Notes: generated by a model not told the origin, from the sequence alone. A stretch of DNA of 64,000 bases from Pseudisothecium myosuroides (GCA_951799445.1 OX637291.1:7008501-7072500); one strand, 5' to 3'; positions 48,785-61,001 are shown, counted from the stretch's first letter. Numbers and translations are program-made.

Positions 48785-50038
48785 CAAGACTAAAAATCTC
48801 TCTCAAGATTCTATAATTTAATAAGTTTTTTAAGGAAAAGGCGAATTCTATGTTTTAAAGTCTAAATTATGTAACATTGTAAATTTTTTATTCATATAAT
48901 TTATTCATATTCATGTTAAAAACACCTATAAAAGTTAAATAACAAATTATCTTTTTTCATTCTTATCTTCATTATTGGCAAAAATGAAAATTTATTATAT
49001 TATATATTCAATTGTTTGGCACATTATGCTCTAAAATATTACAACAATTTTATTTTCCACCAATTTTAATGAAAAATCGCATTTGTAAAATAATAATTTT
49101 TTGCATGTTAGTGAATCTCCATTGTGCAACCACCAAATCCGCACGGTGGTGGTGGTTTGGTGTGTGATACTAATACAAATTAACAATTCTAGAAGTCAAG
49201 CATACTCTTGTACCTCCACATAGGCACGTCAAACTAAAATTCCCTTCAAATTTTTTTGAATTTACTCTTAGAATTTGGCCTTATTAAAAAATTCCTTAAA
49301 TCTCATACAAATTAGACTAATTTCATTGGTCATTGCCAAAAATAACTATGATTTCAAAGAATGATTAATAATCAATGGAATCTATAAAATGAAGTCTCTA
49401 GTCATACATTTGAATACCTTGCCCTAGCATTGGTGAACAAAGCAAAGGCCTTTGTCCCTATTGTTTGAGGCTAATATATGGGATAGAAACTGCAATGGTC
49501 TTAAAATAACAAAATTTTGTCAATTAATTTTTGTAAACTCTAAATTTAATATGATATTCATCATTTAAACTTGGAAATTATAGCTTTAGGTGTTTTAAGT
49601 AGATGGCAATGCCTAACAAAGAAAGTCTTATTTAACATAAATATTCTCCAAAAATCTTTCCAAGATTCCTTTGTTCTCAACATAGATAATGTTGTCTCCA
49701 AAATGTAAAATGAGGCTCCCTATTCGAGGACATTACTCCCAATGGGAACCACAATTGTCATGTGCATTCAAGCTTGGTGAATTAGTTGAATGGGACATGG
49801 TTCTTGTGCATCTGACATTTAACTTTTTATGTTCCAAAGAACTACATATTGGTCTGGAAAATAAAAATAATTCAAAATTTGAGAGGAGTTGGAAGTGAAT
49901 TAGAAAATGGAGGTTACTAATTCATTTGATAGAAAATGACATGGATCAATTACATTTAGAAAATACAATTGCTTGCAATAGTTATCTCTATACAATACAT
50001 GGAAAAATTTGCAAAAGATGCGTCCCTTCTACTCTTGG
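48785..50038. other. AT-rich intergenic DNA
   Basis: No gene recognised. A GGTGGTGGTGGTTTGG run lies near 49145. Confidence 0.45.
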
Positions 50039-50967
50039 ATAACTCCTAAAGTTGTGTGACTATTTTTTCATCCAAAATGTTCCAAAGCTGCCATTTGTAG
50101 TGCAAGTACCAAATTTTGAAAAAAAATTATTTTTGGACACATGTAACCATAGGATCTTTTAGTACATCAGTTTGAAAAGATGTAACAAAAATTTCAAAAA
50201 AATTCACCATGTAGATTGTAAGATGTTAGTGTTTGAATTGACAAAAACCTTTTGGGGGGCCTTGCAAAAAATTGGGCAAATGTACTTCATAAGGTCACAT
50301 TTGTATGAAAAAAAGTTTATAATGGTTGTAGTTCTTTGGATTCATTCTTCAAAGCAAGTTGGCTACATGCTTGAAATTTTCAAATCATTTGGAATTGTAC
50401 AACATATAGGAAAAAAATAGTAAGTAGAAAGAAGTAGAGAATGATTCAAAATACAAAATTGTTAAGAATTTAATTATGGAATTGAAAAATGCCCATTCCA
50501 GTGGTTGCAATGTTGTAATAAAAAACCTACATCCTATGATTTTATTTTTTTCAAAAACATTGAAAATTGAGTAAAATAAAAGACTTCAAAGTTTATTTTA
50601 GAGTAGAGAATCCATAACCCTCCGTAAACAAAATCTCCTCATAACTTTTGATTCATTGATCGAAATGGAATGACTCAAAGCTTTCCACATATATATAAAT
50701 CTAAAAAACCAATTTCAATTTATTTTTTTGAAAAAAATGATTTTATCTAATCAGCATGGATTGCCCATTTACTAAAAAAATAATATATTAGGCCATAACT
50801 TTTAACTCATATTTCCAAATGTTACGAAATTTAATGCACATGAAAGATATTCTTCATCCCTACCTTTGAATAAAATTTCAGCCTAAAATATGCAAATCCT
50901 CATTCACAGTAGCCTACCCAAAATTTCTATGTTGCCAAAAAATGCATGCTGATCCTTTAGGGGATAA
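50039..50967 (+). mobile_element. Long-type element flanked by ATAA, copy E
   Basis: Aligns throughout with 47852-48784. Its ends are ATAA-CTCCTAAAGTTGTGTG and GATCCTTTAGGGG-ATAA, so both flanks carry ATAA in place of TTAA. An 82-codon plus-strand frame (50172-50420) has no known domain. Confidence 0.75.
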
Positions 50968-52959
50968 TATTGGCATTTTTTTGGTGTGTGTGTGGAGCAA
51001 ATACAAAGATGGTAAATGTAGATAGGCCTTTTTTGGAAAGAAGGTTGCCCTATAGAAAAACGGCATGTAATATGGTATATAACAATGTTTCAATACTTTA
51101 ATATATTATAGTCAATAATATGCTTATCTCAAGTCTTTTTTCCATATTTTATTGTAGACATTGACTTCAATTTGCCCTATCTGAATGTTGATCAATCCCC
51201 CCAAAGTGCAACCAAACTTGTATCAATTTAAAAAAAAAGATTATATACAAGCCCATGTTGAATGTGAGGTTGAATGTTTCTCATATTATATAAGCATGTA
51301 TTTTCACACATTGAGTTTGTTATTTTTTTGTGTTGATTGCTTTGTATGAATCATGAAAAGAATGTCTACTGAATCCAAGGTCCTCTGTCAAAGTAAATAT
51401 GTTATGAGGTTGCCTCTAGTGCATTTTTCTTACGCCAATGCCAACAACGTGGTATACACTATCAAGAGACTTCAAATTATCGCAATACCAATGGTGGATC
51501 ATCCAATTTTTTTTGTACACCTACTATCTATCATTCATTCTCTAATTGGGTACAATTACTTTTTTCACTTTGTTTTTTTTGCCCTCAATAATCCTACATC
51601 TATTAAAGATTCTATCTATATTCTTGCTTTAACCAAAACAACTATGGGACCTCAAGGGCTAAAGCTCTTAGAGCATCTGAGGAATAAGCTTAAAAGCTAG
51701 AGAAATGGCAAGGAAGTGATTCTTGTGAGAGAAACTATATTCCATCTACATTTGCTCTGGCATTCTTTTAGCCCCGCCTTTCTGAGTTTATAGCTCACCA
51801 AATCCACTAATTTTGTCGAGGTCGTAGAAGGGCACATCAAATGTATATCACATCCAATCGTTGTTATCTACGACGCAGTTTTTTTTTCCCTAGCATCTTG
51901 GAGCCAAACTCTAGTGTTGTGGAACAGTAACAGTGGATTAAATTTAGAGGGACCACACTCCATTTACCACATGGTGTATTGCTACAATGCAAAAGCTCCC
52001 CCCCGCTACAAGGCGTTGCAACTATGTACTATTCAAAGTGGTGGATGAGGTCAGACGAGGAGCAACTAATGTGAAGTTGCTCACAAAGTGAACATGTGGT
52101 ATTTAATTAAGGAGACTACTAGGGGGGTTGTTTCCCCAAATCCCTCTTTTTTCCTGGCGCTATTCAGTGCATGGCCACCAGTATCACTCCGTTTGACCAT
52201 GGCATTAAGAAGTGGCGAGGCATTTATTGCCTCTTGAGATGTGGCAGTGCACAGAAGACCCAATGCTTTGCACCAATCACTCCTTGAAATCCTCACTAAA
52301 ATTATTCCCCTTCTTCTCACACCTCTCACTAGCTTCCATGTCTTCCGCTAAGGTCATAGTCAAAGTTGACCAAGTTAGCGTGAGTATAAAATTGCCCGCT
52401 ACGAAGGCCCTCCATTGCTGAGCAAATATGGGAGTGAAGGGAAGAACGGCACAACTTGTAGTGCAAAGGCTTACCAGTGTGGAGTGTTTTTCTCTCGACA
52501 AGCACAACAAGCCTGGAGTGACGTTGCCAAGGCTGGTGGTGATGCTCTCAGGCTGCAATTCACTAGTGATGCAGACTGGAAATATTTTTAGAAAAATTGC
52601 AAATTATATGAATCAAATGGTCTCATAACATTGTTAACTGGGCGCAACGTTTCCCTCTGACATGAAGTATAATCCCCCCTGGATACGTGGGGGGAGACTT
52701 TAGTTCAAATTCTATGAGTTGGATTGGCTGAATTCATAGTATTTTCCTGTATTCTGTCAGATATGACAACAGTTCTCCAATGGCAGTCGTTGGGGGCTCC
52801 TGATGGTGCGTGGAGCAAAAGGAAAGCCCCTAAGGAAGGTGAATAATGTTATGCAAGTCCCTGGACAGTCAATTGGATGAATCTAGAAATTCGATGGACA
52901 ATGACAGTCAATCAGATGAGAAAAAATCATGCAAGATTTCCTGTGGAATCTCCTTTGAA
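50968..52959. other. Intergenic DNA, one unrecognised open frame
   Basis: A 115-codon plus-strand frame with ATG start lies at 51353-51700; it is rich in hydrophobic and aromatic residues and matches no family I know. The stretch 51,900-52,650 is of mixed composition with short open frames on both strands but no domain. I would not call a gene in either. Confidence 0.3.
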
Positions 52960-53740
52960 ACCCTAATTATATTCTAATTGAATCTGCCCAACAAACTGAA
53001 ATGAACGGAACTTTTTCTGGCAAGCGAAGTTTGTGTGTACAAAACTAAAACATTTTGTATAGGGCAATCACCGAGGTGGAAGGGATTTTGAAAAAAAAAA
53101 AGGTTGATGCGGAGGGCGAAGCTTGATGAGCAATGCCTATTTTTCCCCAAAATTCCCAACATCAAGGAGATTGGCCAATATAAATGCTCGTCTAGAAATG
53201 GATGAAACATGTGATTGATGAATGAAAAATCCATAATCACTAATTACACGGAATTCATGCATTAAGAGGAGACTATAGGAAACAATTTGTTTGTCTTTTG
53301 AACGAGGCATTCCTTAGTGGGGAATTACGTGCCTAAAAGAATGGTGTCAGAGTAGCTCCAATGTAGCCAGGAACAAGCATGCCAACCACATAATGACAAG
53401 CCTACTAAAAAAAATATGCCCCCAGTGCAACCGGCATTAGCCTCTCTTTATTCTCTGGCTGGCCATTTCCCATTCCCAACTCGGCATTTCAGCAAAATAT
53501 ATAAAGAGCCTGCAAGTTGGCTCACCGTAGCAAAAGTCATAAATCAATTAGACCTTTTCAAACTTTGTTATGTGTGCCAATTGATTGGAAGTTCACTTTT
53601 TTGCATGAAAGGTCTTTTTCTTCTGTAGAAACTTACCTCTTTTTTTTTTTTTATAATGCAAAAAAGTCCATTTCAGGTTTGGATTGTCAGCTTTGTATTG
53701 GATCCAATTTCTTTTCAAAAGTGGCCGGAATGGAATGAGG
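52960..53740. pseudogene. Degenerate repeat related to 42.8-43.1 kb and 45.8-46.1 kb
   Basis: The left part (52960-53240) matches 42813-43100 and the right part (53500-53740) matches 45820-46010. In this copy the two parts lie about 260 bases apart, but in the other they are about 2.7 kb apart. This suggests one longer repeat, broken by insertion at 43-45.8 kb or by deletion here. Frames are disrupted, including by a long T run near 53641-53652. Confidence 0.4.
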
Positions 53741-54515
53741 TTCGCCTATCTCCACTTCAAAATCTAGATACTGTGCCCTGTTCCTGTCTCCCCATTGGGG
53801 ATGCTCTCACACTATCCTTCATACCTCACCACTGTACACGTAAGTCAAGTTATCTTGAGAATAAATCTCCATGAACTTGTTATAATAAATTAATCCCCAT
53901 TTCAGTTCGTTGGTACTATTACCTCCACTTGTATTGACCACGTCAGCTTAGTTGTGTGGAACCGGTCTTGTGCCAGCTCCCCTCCTTTTGTCGTTATGGT
54001 GAGTTCGGGACACCATTCCCCAGGAATGAACTCACTCGGCAGGAAGGGAAGGCTCCCCGCCCAAGAGAACTGGAGAAGGGGCGAGCATCATTCCCCTTTC
54101 GCTACGTAACTGACCATCAATCCCTGGGCTCATCATTATTTTAATCATGGGGACTCGGAAACCATGATCACTGCAGGGCATGAAGGAAGGGGCTAAGTAG
54201 ATCCCCATTTGGGTATTACCGAATAGGGTTAACTTAGGGTTAATTACATGGACGGAACCAGCCAGCTGGTTTTTACCACGGTCACTACGGGAATCCTAAT
54301 CACGCCCTTATTTAGCCAAGGGGTACATTTGAAACCGAAAATGTTCAAAATAAGTACAGGAGGGCAAATTGGATCTGGGGTACTAATAGGTTCGTCCATC
54401 TGATTAGGGGAATGGGGGAGGGGGGGGGGGGTTGTCAAATAGTTCATTACTTGAGAGTGATAGGGTAAATCAAACTATTACCATTCTCATCTCCTTGGGT
54501 ACCCACGATTCACTA
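53741..54515. other. Intergenic DNA, no gene recognised
   Basis: Mixed composition, with a run of G near 54418-54432. Open frames of 60-70 codons have no known features. Confidence 0.4.
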
Positions 54516-54766
54516 TACACAATAGTGAAATTAGGTTGCCTTAACAATTAGGTTGCCTTACTTCAAGAAAGTTACTTTACAAGCCATGAAAGTCAACAAA
54601 TATTTGTGTATATATTTTTGTTTGTACACATGGAGGTTCATCAGTCCCAATTACAACAATAACTAACTCAAAAGTAGTGCATTCTTGTAGAGAAACAATA
54701 AATATTTATACAGTGTAGATTGTCGAAAAAGTAGTATGGGGCAACCTAATTTCACTATTTTTTGTA
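54516..54766. mobile_element. TA-flanked element, family F4 copy B
   Basis: Ends TA-CACAATAGTGAAATTAGG and CCTAATTTCACTATTTTTTG-TA. It matches 11257-11499 throughout, including the local repeat ATTAGGTTGCCTTA near the left end. Confidence 0.8.
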
Positions 54767-55198
54767 GAAGTAAACCTTGCTATAGTTAATACGCACTAGC
54801 TGACATTTTTTTTGTTTCCTATAATAAAAAAACATCAATTTCAATGTAAAGTTTTGTGTTGAATTTGATGTTTTGTGTTGCAGGAAATAGAAAAGGTCAA
54901 CTAGTGTGTTGACTGCAACAAGATTTTCTTCCAATGATTTGAACCAAAATATGCACTTCAAGTACATGAAGGCAAAATTGAATTGATTGTGGGTGGGAAT
55001 AATTTGGGAGGCCTTATTGATTGGATGAATTGGAAGTGGAGACTGGAGATGGATTTAGATATTTGGAGCTTCATGACATCAACCAAATGGTATAATAAAG
55101 CGGAACATTTATTACATTTGTTAGCCTTGAAGCAAAAGAAAGGAGGTTTTGTCAATACAAAACCTACTTAAGAAGAAGTTTAAATAGGATCTTACACA
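54767..55198. other. AT-rich intergenic DNA
   Basis: No gene recognised. Confidence 0.4.
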
Positions 55199-55627
55199 TT
55201 AGAGAAAATCTGGGCCCTCCAGAGGGCTGCTCCACAACCCTCCGGAGGACCCTGAAATTTACTTTTTTTTTGCAAAAAAATCAGTTTTTCCCCTATTTCC
55301 ACGCAGTAGTTTTGACAGTGGCGCAGGAAACGAAATATACGACTAAAAATAAAAAATAAAAAAATTATTTTTTATTTTTTTTAATCTTAAAAAAAATTAA
55401 AAAAAAATTAAAAAAAAATTAAAATTCCGATTTCTGACCGTTTCGGCGAGTTCTGCAGTGACAGGCCAAGCATTTTAATAGCTTGGCACTGTCACTGGAA
55501 AACTCGCCAAAACGGTCAGAAATCGGAATTTTTATTTTATTTTTTATTTTTTATTTTTTATTTTATTTTTTAATAGCTTGGCACGTCACTGCGGAGCAGC
55601 CCTCTGAAGGGCTGATTTTTTCTCTAA
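55199..55627. mobile_element. Large foldback element with nested palindrome
   Basis: The outer ends are TTAGAGAAAATCTGGGCCCT and GGGCTGATTTTTTCTCTAA, with GAGGGCTGCTCC facing GGAGCAGCCCTC just inside. A second, inner palindrome centred near 55475 has arms of about 50 bases, with CCGATTTCTGACCGTTT on one side and AACGGTCAGAAATCGG on the other. A/T-only tracts separate the layers. No coding content. No second copy is seen here. Confidence 0.65.
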
Positions 55628-56051
55628 TGAAAGGTCTTTACCCATATTGACCAAAAGACATAGGCAAGGCATTGGTATATTTTGATTGGTGTAAAATAAT
55701 AGACATCATACATTGAGTAAAGAGGTCTTCAGCTAGTGTCCTCTTGTAATGATCAATTATGTTTGAATGATTTGGAACTCTTTATTACTTCCTATGATAA
55801 TTTAGATATTTTTTGGAGATATTCTACTTGACATAACTAAAGTAGATAATTGACATATTACAATATACATGGAAAAACAAATAGACTCCATTCGCACTTG
55901 CAAAGTCAAATGGACAAAGAAATTGGAAAATTGACAACTATACTAAGTTAAGACTTTAATATAGCTTGAGCACACAAAGTATAAGCAAAATATATATTCA
56001 AAGGGCTTAAGATTTGTTAAGTCCACAAACTCAACAACAAAAAATATAAAT
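55628..56051. other. AT-rich intergenic DNA
   Basis: No gene recognised. Confidence 0.4.
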
Positions 56052-56162
56052 TATCTATCTATCTATCTATCTATCTACCTATCTATCTACCTACCTACCT
56101 ATCTACCTACCTATCTACCTATCTATCTACCTACCTACCTACCTACCTACCTACCTACCTAC

Positions 56163-56205
<43 letters not shown>

Positions 56206-56212
56206 CCTACCT
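56052..56212. repeat. ATCT/ACCT tetranucleotide microsatellite
   Basis: About 160 bases of uninterrupted 4-base repeats in which ATCT and ACCT units alternate in blocks (ATCT, mixed, a run of ACCT, then ATCT again). Confidence 0.95.
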
Positions 56213-56784
56213 GTGTTTGTGAAGATAGAAAGAATTGCTCGTTCAAGAAATTGATTAATTTATTGAAGAAAATAATATAACTTCAAACCTTGTACTATTC
56301 TAAGTAGATTCATTTACCTAGCTGTTCTATTAGTTAACTTTGAATAGTTGGACCCTTCGAGACTTGAGTGGAGAGGTTGCAAGTGGAGAGTCTCAAATGA
56401 AAAAATGGATCGATTTCCAAAAAATAACTGTGAAAGTCAATTGTACTATTAGAACTCAAATCACGAATATATGCTAGAAGTTGCAAGCATGCACTTAAAA
56501 ATGCATCTTTATGATTCATTTTCTTAACATCTTCCTTGCAAAAAGTCAATAATATTTCATTGACATAATTCCCACAACCATCCATTGCAAACATATTCAA
56601 TAAATTCTTAAAAAGAATAGATGAAAAATCGCATACTTTCATTTATTCGTGTTCATTTTAAATCATTGAAATCCTACTGGTGCTTCTACCTTAAGCTGGT
56701 AAAACTCAAATACTATCTCGAACACTGCACGATGCTTCTCTCTGCTAAAGTTGCCTGAATACCTACAGTGATTTGGGGAAACCA
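56213..56784. other. Intergenic DNA
   Basis: No gene recognised. A 102-codon minus-strand frame at 56334-56642 has no known domain. Confidence 0.4.
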
Positions 56785-57272
56785 AGTCCCTCCCTGCCAT
56801 ATCTCTACTCTGTAGTTTCTTGCCTAGTTCGAAACTTCGAATCCGACGGAGTGCACGTGAAGACCCAGTCAGACAGGTCTACAGCCTTCTTGGGCCCAAC
56901 TGTCTGTCTGAGCGGCTTGGCGCCCGCCGTGTGCAGCTGCGAAAGGGTGCTGAGAGACTCGAGGCCTCGATCGAGGGACTGAAACTTGAAACTCCCCCAA
57001 AGCTAGAAAACAACTGCAATTCATCAGCCAGTCCCTCCCTGCCATATCTCTACTGTAGTTTCTTGCATAGTTCGAAACTTCGAATCCGACGGAGTGCACG
57101 TGAAGACCCAGTCAGACAGGTCTACAGCCTTCTTGGGCCCAACTGTCTGTCTGAGCGGCTTGGCGCCCGCCGTGTGCAGCTGCGAAAGGGTGATGAGAGA
57201 CTCGAGGCCTCGATCGAGGGACTGAAACTTGAAACTCCCCCAAAGCTAGAAAACAACTGCTATTCATCAGCC
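56785..57272 (+). repeat. Recent tandem duplication, two units of 245 and 243 bp
   Basis: Unit 1 is 56785-57029 and unit 2 is 57030-57272. They are nearly identical: unit 2 lacks two bases (CTACTCTGTAG becomes CTACTGTAG) and has a few substitutions. The sequence is richer in GC than its surroundings. A plus-strand frame without an ATG runs through both, repeating every 81 codons, with a Leu/Arg/Glu-rich stretch (LSERLGARRVQLRKG). Another, in the first unit, starts with ATG at 56773. No product is recognised. Confidence 0.85.
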
Positions 57273-57740
57273 AGTCCGTCACTCAGTCCGTCAGTCAATT
57301 GCACATTTCCGTTTGTTCTGTTTCTAATTTCTAACTAAAGCTAGACTTCCACTTCCGTCCAGGAGACGGAAGGCCTGCCGAATTCTGTTGGGAAGGGCGA
57401 ATCACCGGACTGCGCGGCCGGCGTGGAAAACTGCATGCATGCATGCATCGTAAGACGTTATCCGTCCAATCAAGCTAAGGTGGAGGCATCCATTGGCAAC
57501 CACGCCTCGTCGGCAATCTAAGTTGTAGGGTGCCGGAAATTCAAGAGAGGCTGGGTTCCTCCATTCTTGTCACCACATACAGTATGTCCCTTGTTTTGAG
57601 TGGCAAAGTGATAGTCTCTCTGAATGGGCGGGTATGGAACACGCTAGACATTGGTCATGGGTTAGGATCAACTTTTGACTTCCAAAATTTATAGTAATTA
57701 GTGTGCCCTGTGTTGATGCCACAATCAAAAAGTAATTTTT
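57273..57740. other. Intergenic DNA of mixed composition
   Basis: A GCATGCATGCATGCAT run lies at about 57432-57448. No gene recognised. Confidence 0.4.
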
Positions 57741-57742
57741 TA

Positions 57743-58537
57743 CTCCCTCCGTCCCAAAATGATCTTCCTGTTGGGCAAAAAAAATTGTCCCAATATGATC
57801 TTCTTGTTGTGGGAGGGATGGGATTGGTAGGGAGTTTTGTAATCATTGTAGAAGCACAATAGCCAAATCCTAAAAGAAACAAGGCATTGATAAAAAATAA
57901 AGCCTCTCCCATTGGGAGCATGCTCGAGTCACATCCTGAATCAAGGAGCTATCGAAATTAGCACCCTCCCTTCCATCGAATTTTTTAGTGGCGAATTGTT
58001 GCCACGCATTGTTATAGCACTGGTGCAAATTTGGAGGGATGGAGTGTGAGTAGTGCAAACTTGTCAGAGCTGGCGACAATTCGCCACTAAAAAATTCGTT
58101 GCTCCCTCCCTCTGATTGGAGACACAGGCCATGCAATAGGGAGCACAAAAATAGTCTCCCCACCCCATTGGAGGACACAGCCCACAAATTGCGAACTCCT
58201 ACCATAAAACATGCACATGGTCATGCTTGAAGTCAAAAGTTTCAAAATGTCAACTCACTATTCTCGTTGCACATAGTCCAAGGCCAACAAGAAGCATTTG
58301 AGTGGGCCTACTGTGTAACAATTGAGTGGCCACCGGTGCTCCTTGAAAATGCTCCAAAAATCCAATTTTCAAATTCTTCAAAACCATGCTTTAAAAAATA
58401 ATTTGAAACTCAAAATTTGAGAATGAAAGGAGAGTATGAAACTCTACTTACTGGTCAAAAAAAATTAAAAATTATTATTTTTAAGTTTAATCCAGAACAT
58501 TTTGTCTAACAGGAAGATCATTTTGGAATGGAGGGAG
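57743..58537. mobile_element. Stowaway-like (Tc1/mariner) element
   Basis: The left end is TA-CTCCCTCCGTCCCAAAATGA and the right end is TCATTTTGGAATGGAGGGAG-TA, the classic Stowaway terminus with TA duplication. At 795 bp it is long for a Stowaway MITE. Inside, CGAATTTTTTAGTGGCGAAT (about 57978) is inverted as ATTCGCCACTAAAAAATTCG (about 58078), so there is a nested hairpin. Minus-strand open frames of about 90-110 codons have no transposase motif that I can identify. Confidence 0.85.
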
Positions 58538-58542
58538 TAATT

Positions 58543-58720
58543 TTTTAATTCAATAAGAACTTTGAAATTTAATAACTTTTACACCATAGGTCCAAATGCC
58601 ACGAAACAAAGACCATGCACCCCTCTTCGCCGAGGGCTTTCCGACGGTACCAAGCACGCCACCAGAGAACGCACGGTCAGGGAGATCTCAATGTAGCAAA
58701 CAAACAAAACAAACAACCAA
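58543..58720 (-). repeat. Third copy of the 35.6-36.1 kb repeat
   Basis: The reverse complement runs GTTTGTTTGCTACATTGAGA, then ACCGTGCGT, then TTGGTACCGT, then GTGGCATTTGG, in the same order as at 35637-36115. The Stowaway-like element ends right next to it. Confidence 0.5.
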
Positions 58721-58722
58721 AC

Positions 58723-59295
58723 TTAACCCCTAAAGGACCATGAATACAGATTTTGAAAATGAATGAACGGAAACACGTCTCAAACTCACCAAAATGCGTT
58801 TTTTTCATCCGTCAATTTTTTTTCAAGATTCTTACATTAGTTCTGTAACATTTGTACGGTTTAGATTATGAAGATTTTGCTTTGCAAATATTTTACAATT
58901 CAAAAGGTATCAAGAGGTCTAGCCTCAAAAAGTAACTTTTTCAGTTCAAACTGAATGACCCTTCAAAAATGACTTGAATCAAAAAGTCAAATAAAAAACT
59001 TCAAAAATCACTATAATTAGAATTCAATATTTTAAACTTATAGGAATTATTTTAAAAATCATAAATATTCAATCTACAATTGATTTTAGAAGGAATTTCC
59101 AATTTTTGGCTTTTAATTTTATTGAAAAATACTAGTATGTGTTTTTGGTGATCTAACCGTATGGATGTAATCTACAAATAGCATTTTATAACTATTGTTT
59201 GAGAGTCATCATTAAAATATTCTTTTAAGTTGCATTTTATAATAGATCTTTACAATTTTGGAAATCTGGACACCCCTTTTTCCTTTAGGGGTTAA
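58723..59295 (+). mobile_element. TTAA-flanked element, short type, copy 2
   Basis: Begins TTAA-CCCCTAAAGGACCATGAA and ends TTTTCCTTTAGGGG-TTAA. It matches 8650-9226 throughout. Non-coding. Confidence 0.8.
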
Positions 59296-60078
59296 GGTAT
59301 GGATTTCAATTCCAAGAATAAAACTAAGTTCCTAAAAAATTTGCAGTCCTTATGATTAACTAAGTTAATGAATAATTTGCAATTCTATCTTTCTACATGA
59401 GAAAAATTGCATTGTCTTATAGTGCTCCGGATCATAAGTAGAATCGGTTAAATGAATTGTTATGGGTGGCTGCATTTTATCCCGATTTTCAACCAACACC
59501 ATCAATTATTCATTAGGACTAAGTGAGTTATTGAATTAAACAACATTATAACATTAATAATGATATTTAGTGTTCCTACATTCATTGGTTTTTAAAATGC
59601 TACAGATTATAAGATTTTATCCTTTATGAAAAATTTAAGAAAAAATACTCGTGATGTGTAAAAACTTATAGCATTCTTAAACCAATTAGTGTAGGTAATG
59701 TAAATATTATTATTAGTATATTGGAGGCAAAAATGTCTAACTTTGCCAACATGAATTTTAAAAACAACTGCCCTTCAAAGCATGTCCTTGCAACCCTTAA
59801 AAAAAATGTAAAAGTGAATTTCAAGGGGTTAGATATTAATCTAAAGGATAATTAAATGCTACTATGCTTTCTTTTATAATTGATTGATGTTTTTGCAATA
59901 CATTGCTACCATTGTTGTGGAAAAAAGTTGAAAAGCTAGACTCATCCTTGCAACAAATGAGACAAGAATGAGGCTATCGCGATTGCAATGCTCTCATGTA
60001 TGAACAAATGTAAGGTGCAAAAATCAAAGTGAACAACAACAAAACTACATTGGTCCCTCAGCATTTGATAAGCCTACA
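59296..60078. other. AT-rich intergenic DNA
   Basis: No gene recognised. Confidence 0.45.
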
Positions 60079-60555
60079 TAAGATAAAACAACCCATTGTG
60101 GTCAAAATTAGGAGTTTGCCATTGTACCATTGCTAAATTTATTTAAATTTTTTGCCTACAAATAGACAAGTGTGACAAACAACAATAGCAATTGAAATTA
60201 TATTTTTTCAACAAAGTATGAATTTTCTAAGAATTTTTGAATTGTTCAACCCCTCATGGCTTAAAATAGTCTCTAGACTATCCCAGAATCAACAAAATCT
60301 GTACTTACAATACTCATCATACACACCTGAAGTGGTCACAGTAATTTATAATGTGGAAGGCCTAAAAAAATCACTTCCTACAATGAAAATACACTAAAAA
60401 GTAAGAAGTTCCTAATAAGGGCACTAATCACTCCATTACTATCGAATTAGACCTTAATTGACGTCCAAATCTCATTTACTGAAAAATTGATAATGGAGTC
60501 ATTTTCTAGGCGTCCACTATAGGATCTTTTGACTACAATGGGCTATTCAATTTTA
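60079..60555 (+). mobile_element. TA-flanked element, family F2 copy C
   Basis: Ends TA-AGATAAAACAACCCATTGTG and CAATGGGCTATTCAATTT-TA. It matches the copies at 13025 and 15014 but is more diverged at its right end. Confidence 0.7.
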
Positions 60556-61001
60556 ATTGAACTTTAATAGTAGCCAAAGATTCTTCTTTTTACACGCCTA
60601 CAACTTTTGAAACCTTGATTATGGTCAACATGGACTTGGTTTTGGGCCCGATAACTTTGAACTTTGGTATATATTTTGAGGGGTGATTTTGAGGTGGACA
60701 ATAGATACTCTCATTTAAGATTGTATGCCACCTTACAATATATGGGTCCTCTTTGACATTTTTGAAGAAGTATATAGAAGAGTTGGAGGTTTTCCAAGCA
60801 TTTTTTGCTTCTATCAATATATCATGGTGGACAATAATGAACTTTATGGGCATACTTTAAAAAAACTTCGTTTTTGTTTACATCTTCTTCTTTGGTGAGG
60901 TAAAGAAGATCACATAAAATCATATGTAAATTTGAATCAACAAATTTGAACCTATCAAAAGATTGAAAACAATCCCCTTTGTCCGGCTATGCAAAACCTC
61001 T
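60556..61001. other. AT-rich intergenic DNA
   Basis: An 87-codon minus-strand frame at 60590-60853 has no known domain. Nothing else was recognised. Confidence 0.4.

Noticed and set aside
51353..51700. 115-codon open frame with ATG
   Set aside because: No domain, AT-rich codon use and no splice or homologue support; long frames of this size occur by chance here.
56052..56212. Regular short repeats considered as a CRISPR array
   Set aside because: It is a 4-base microsatellite without spacers, in a plant-type genome.
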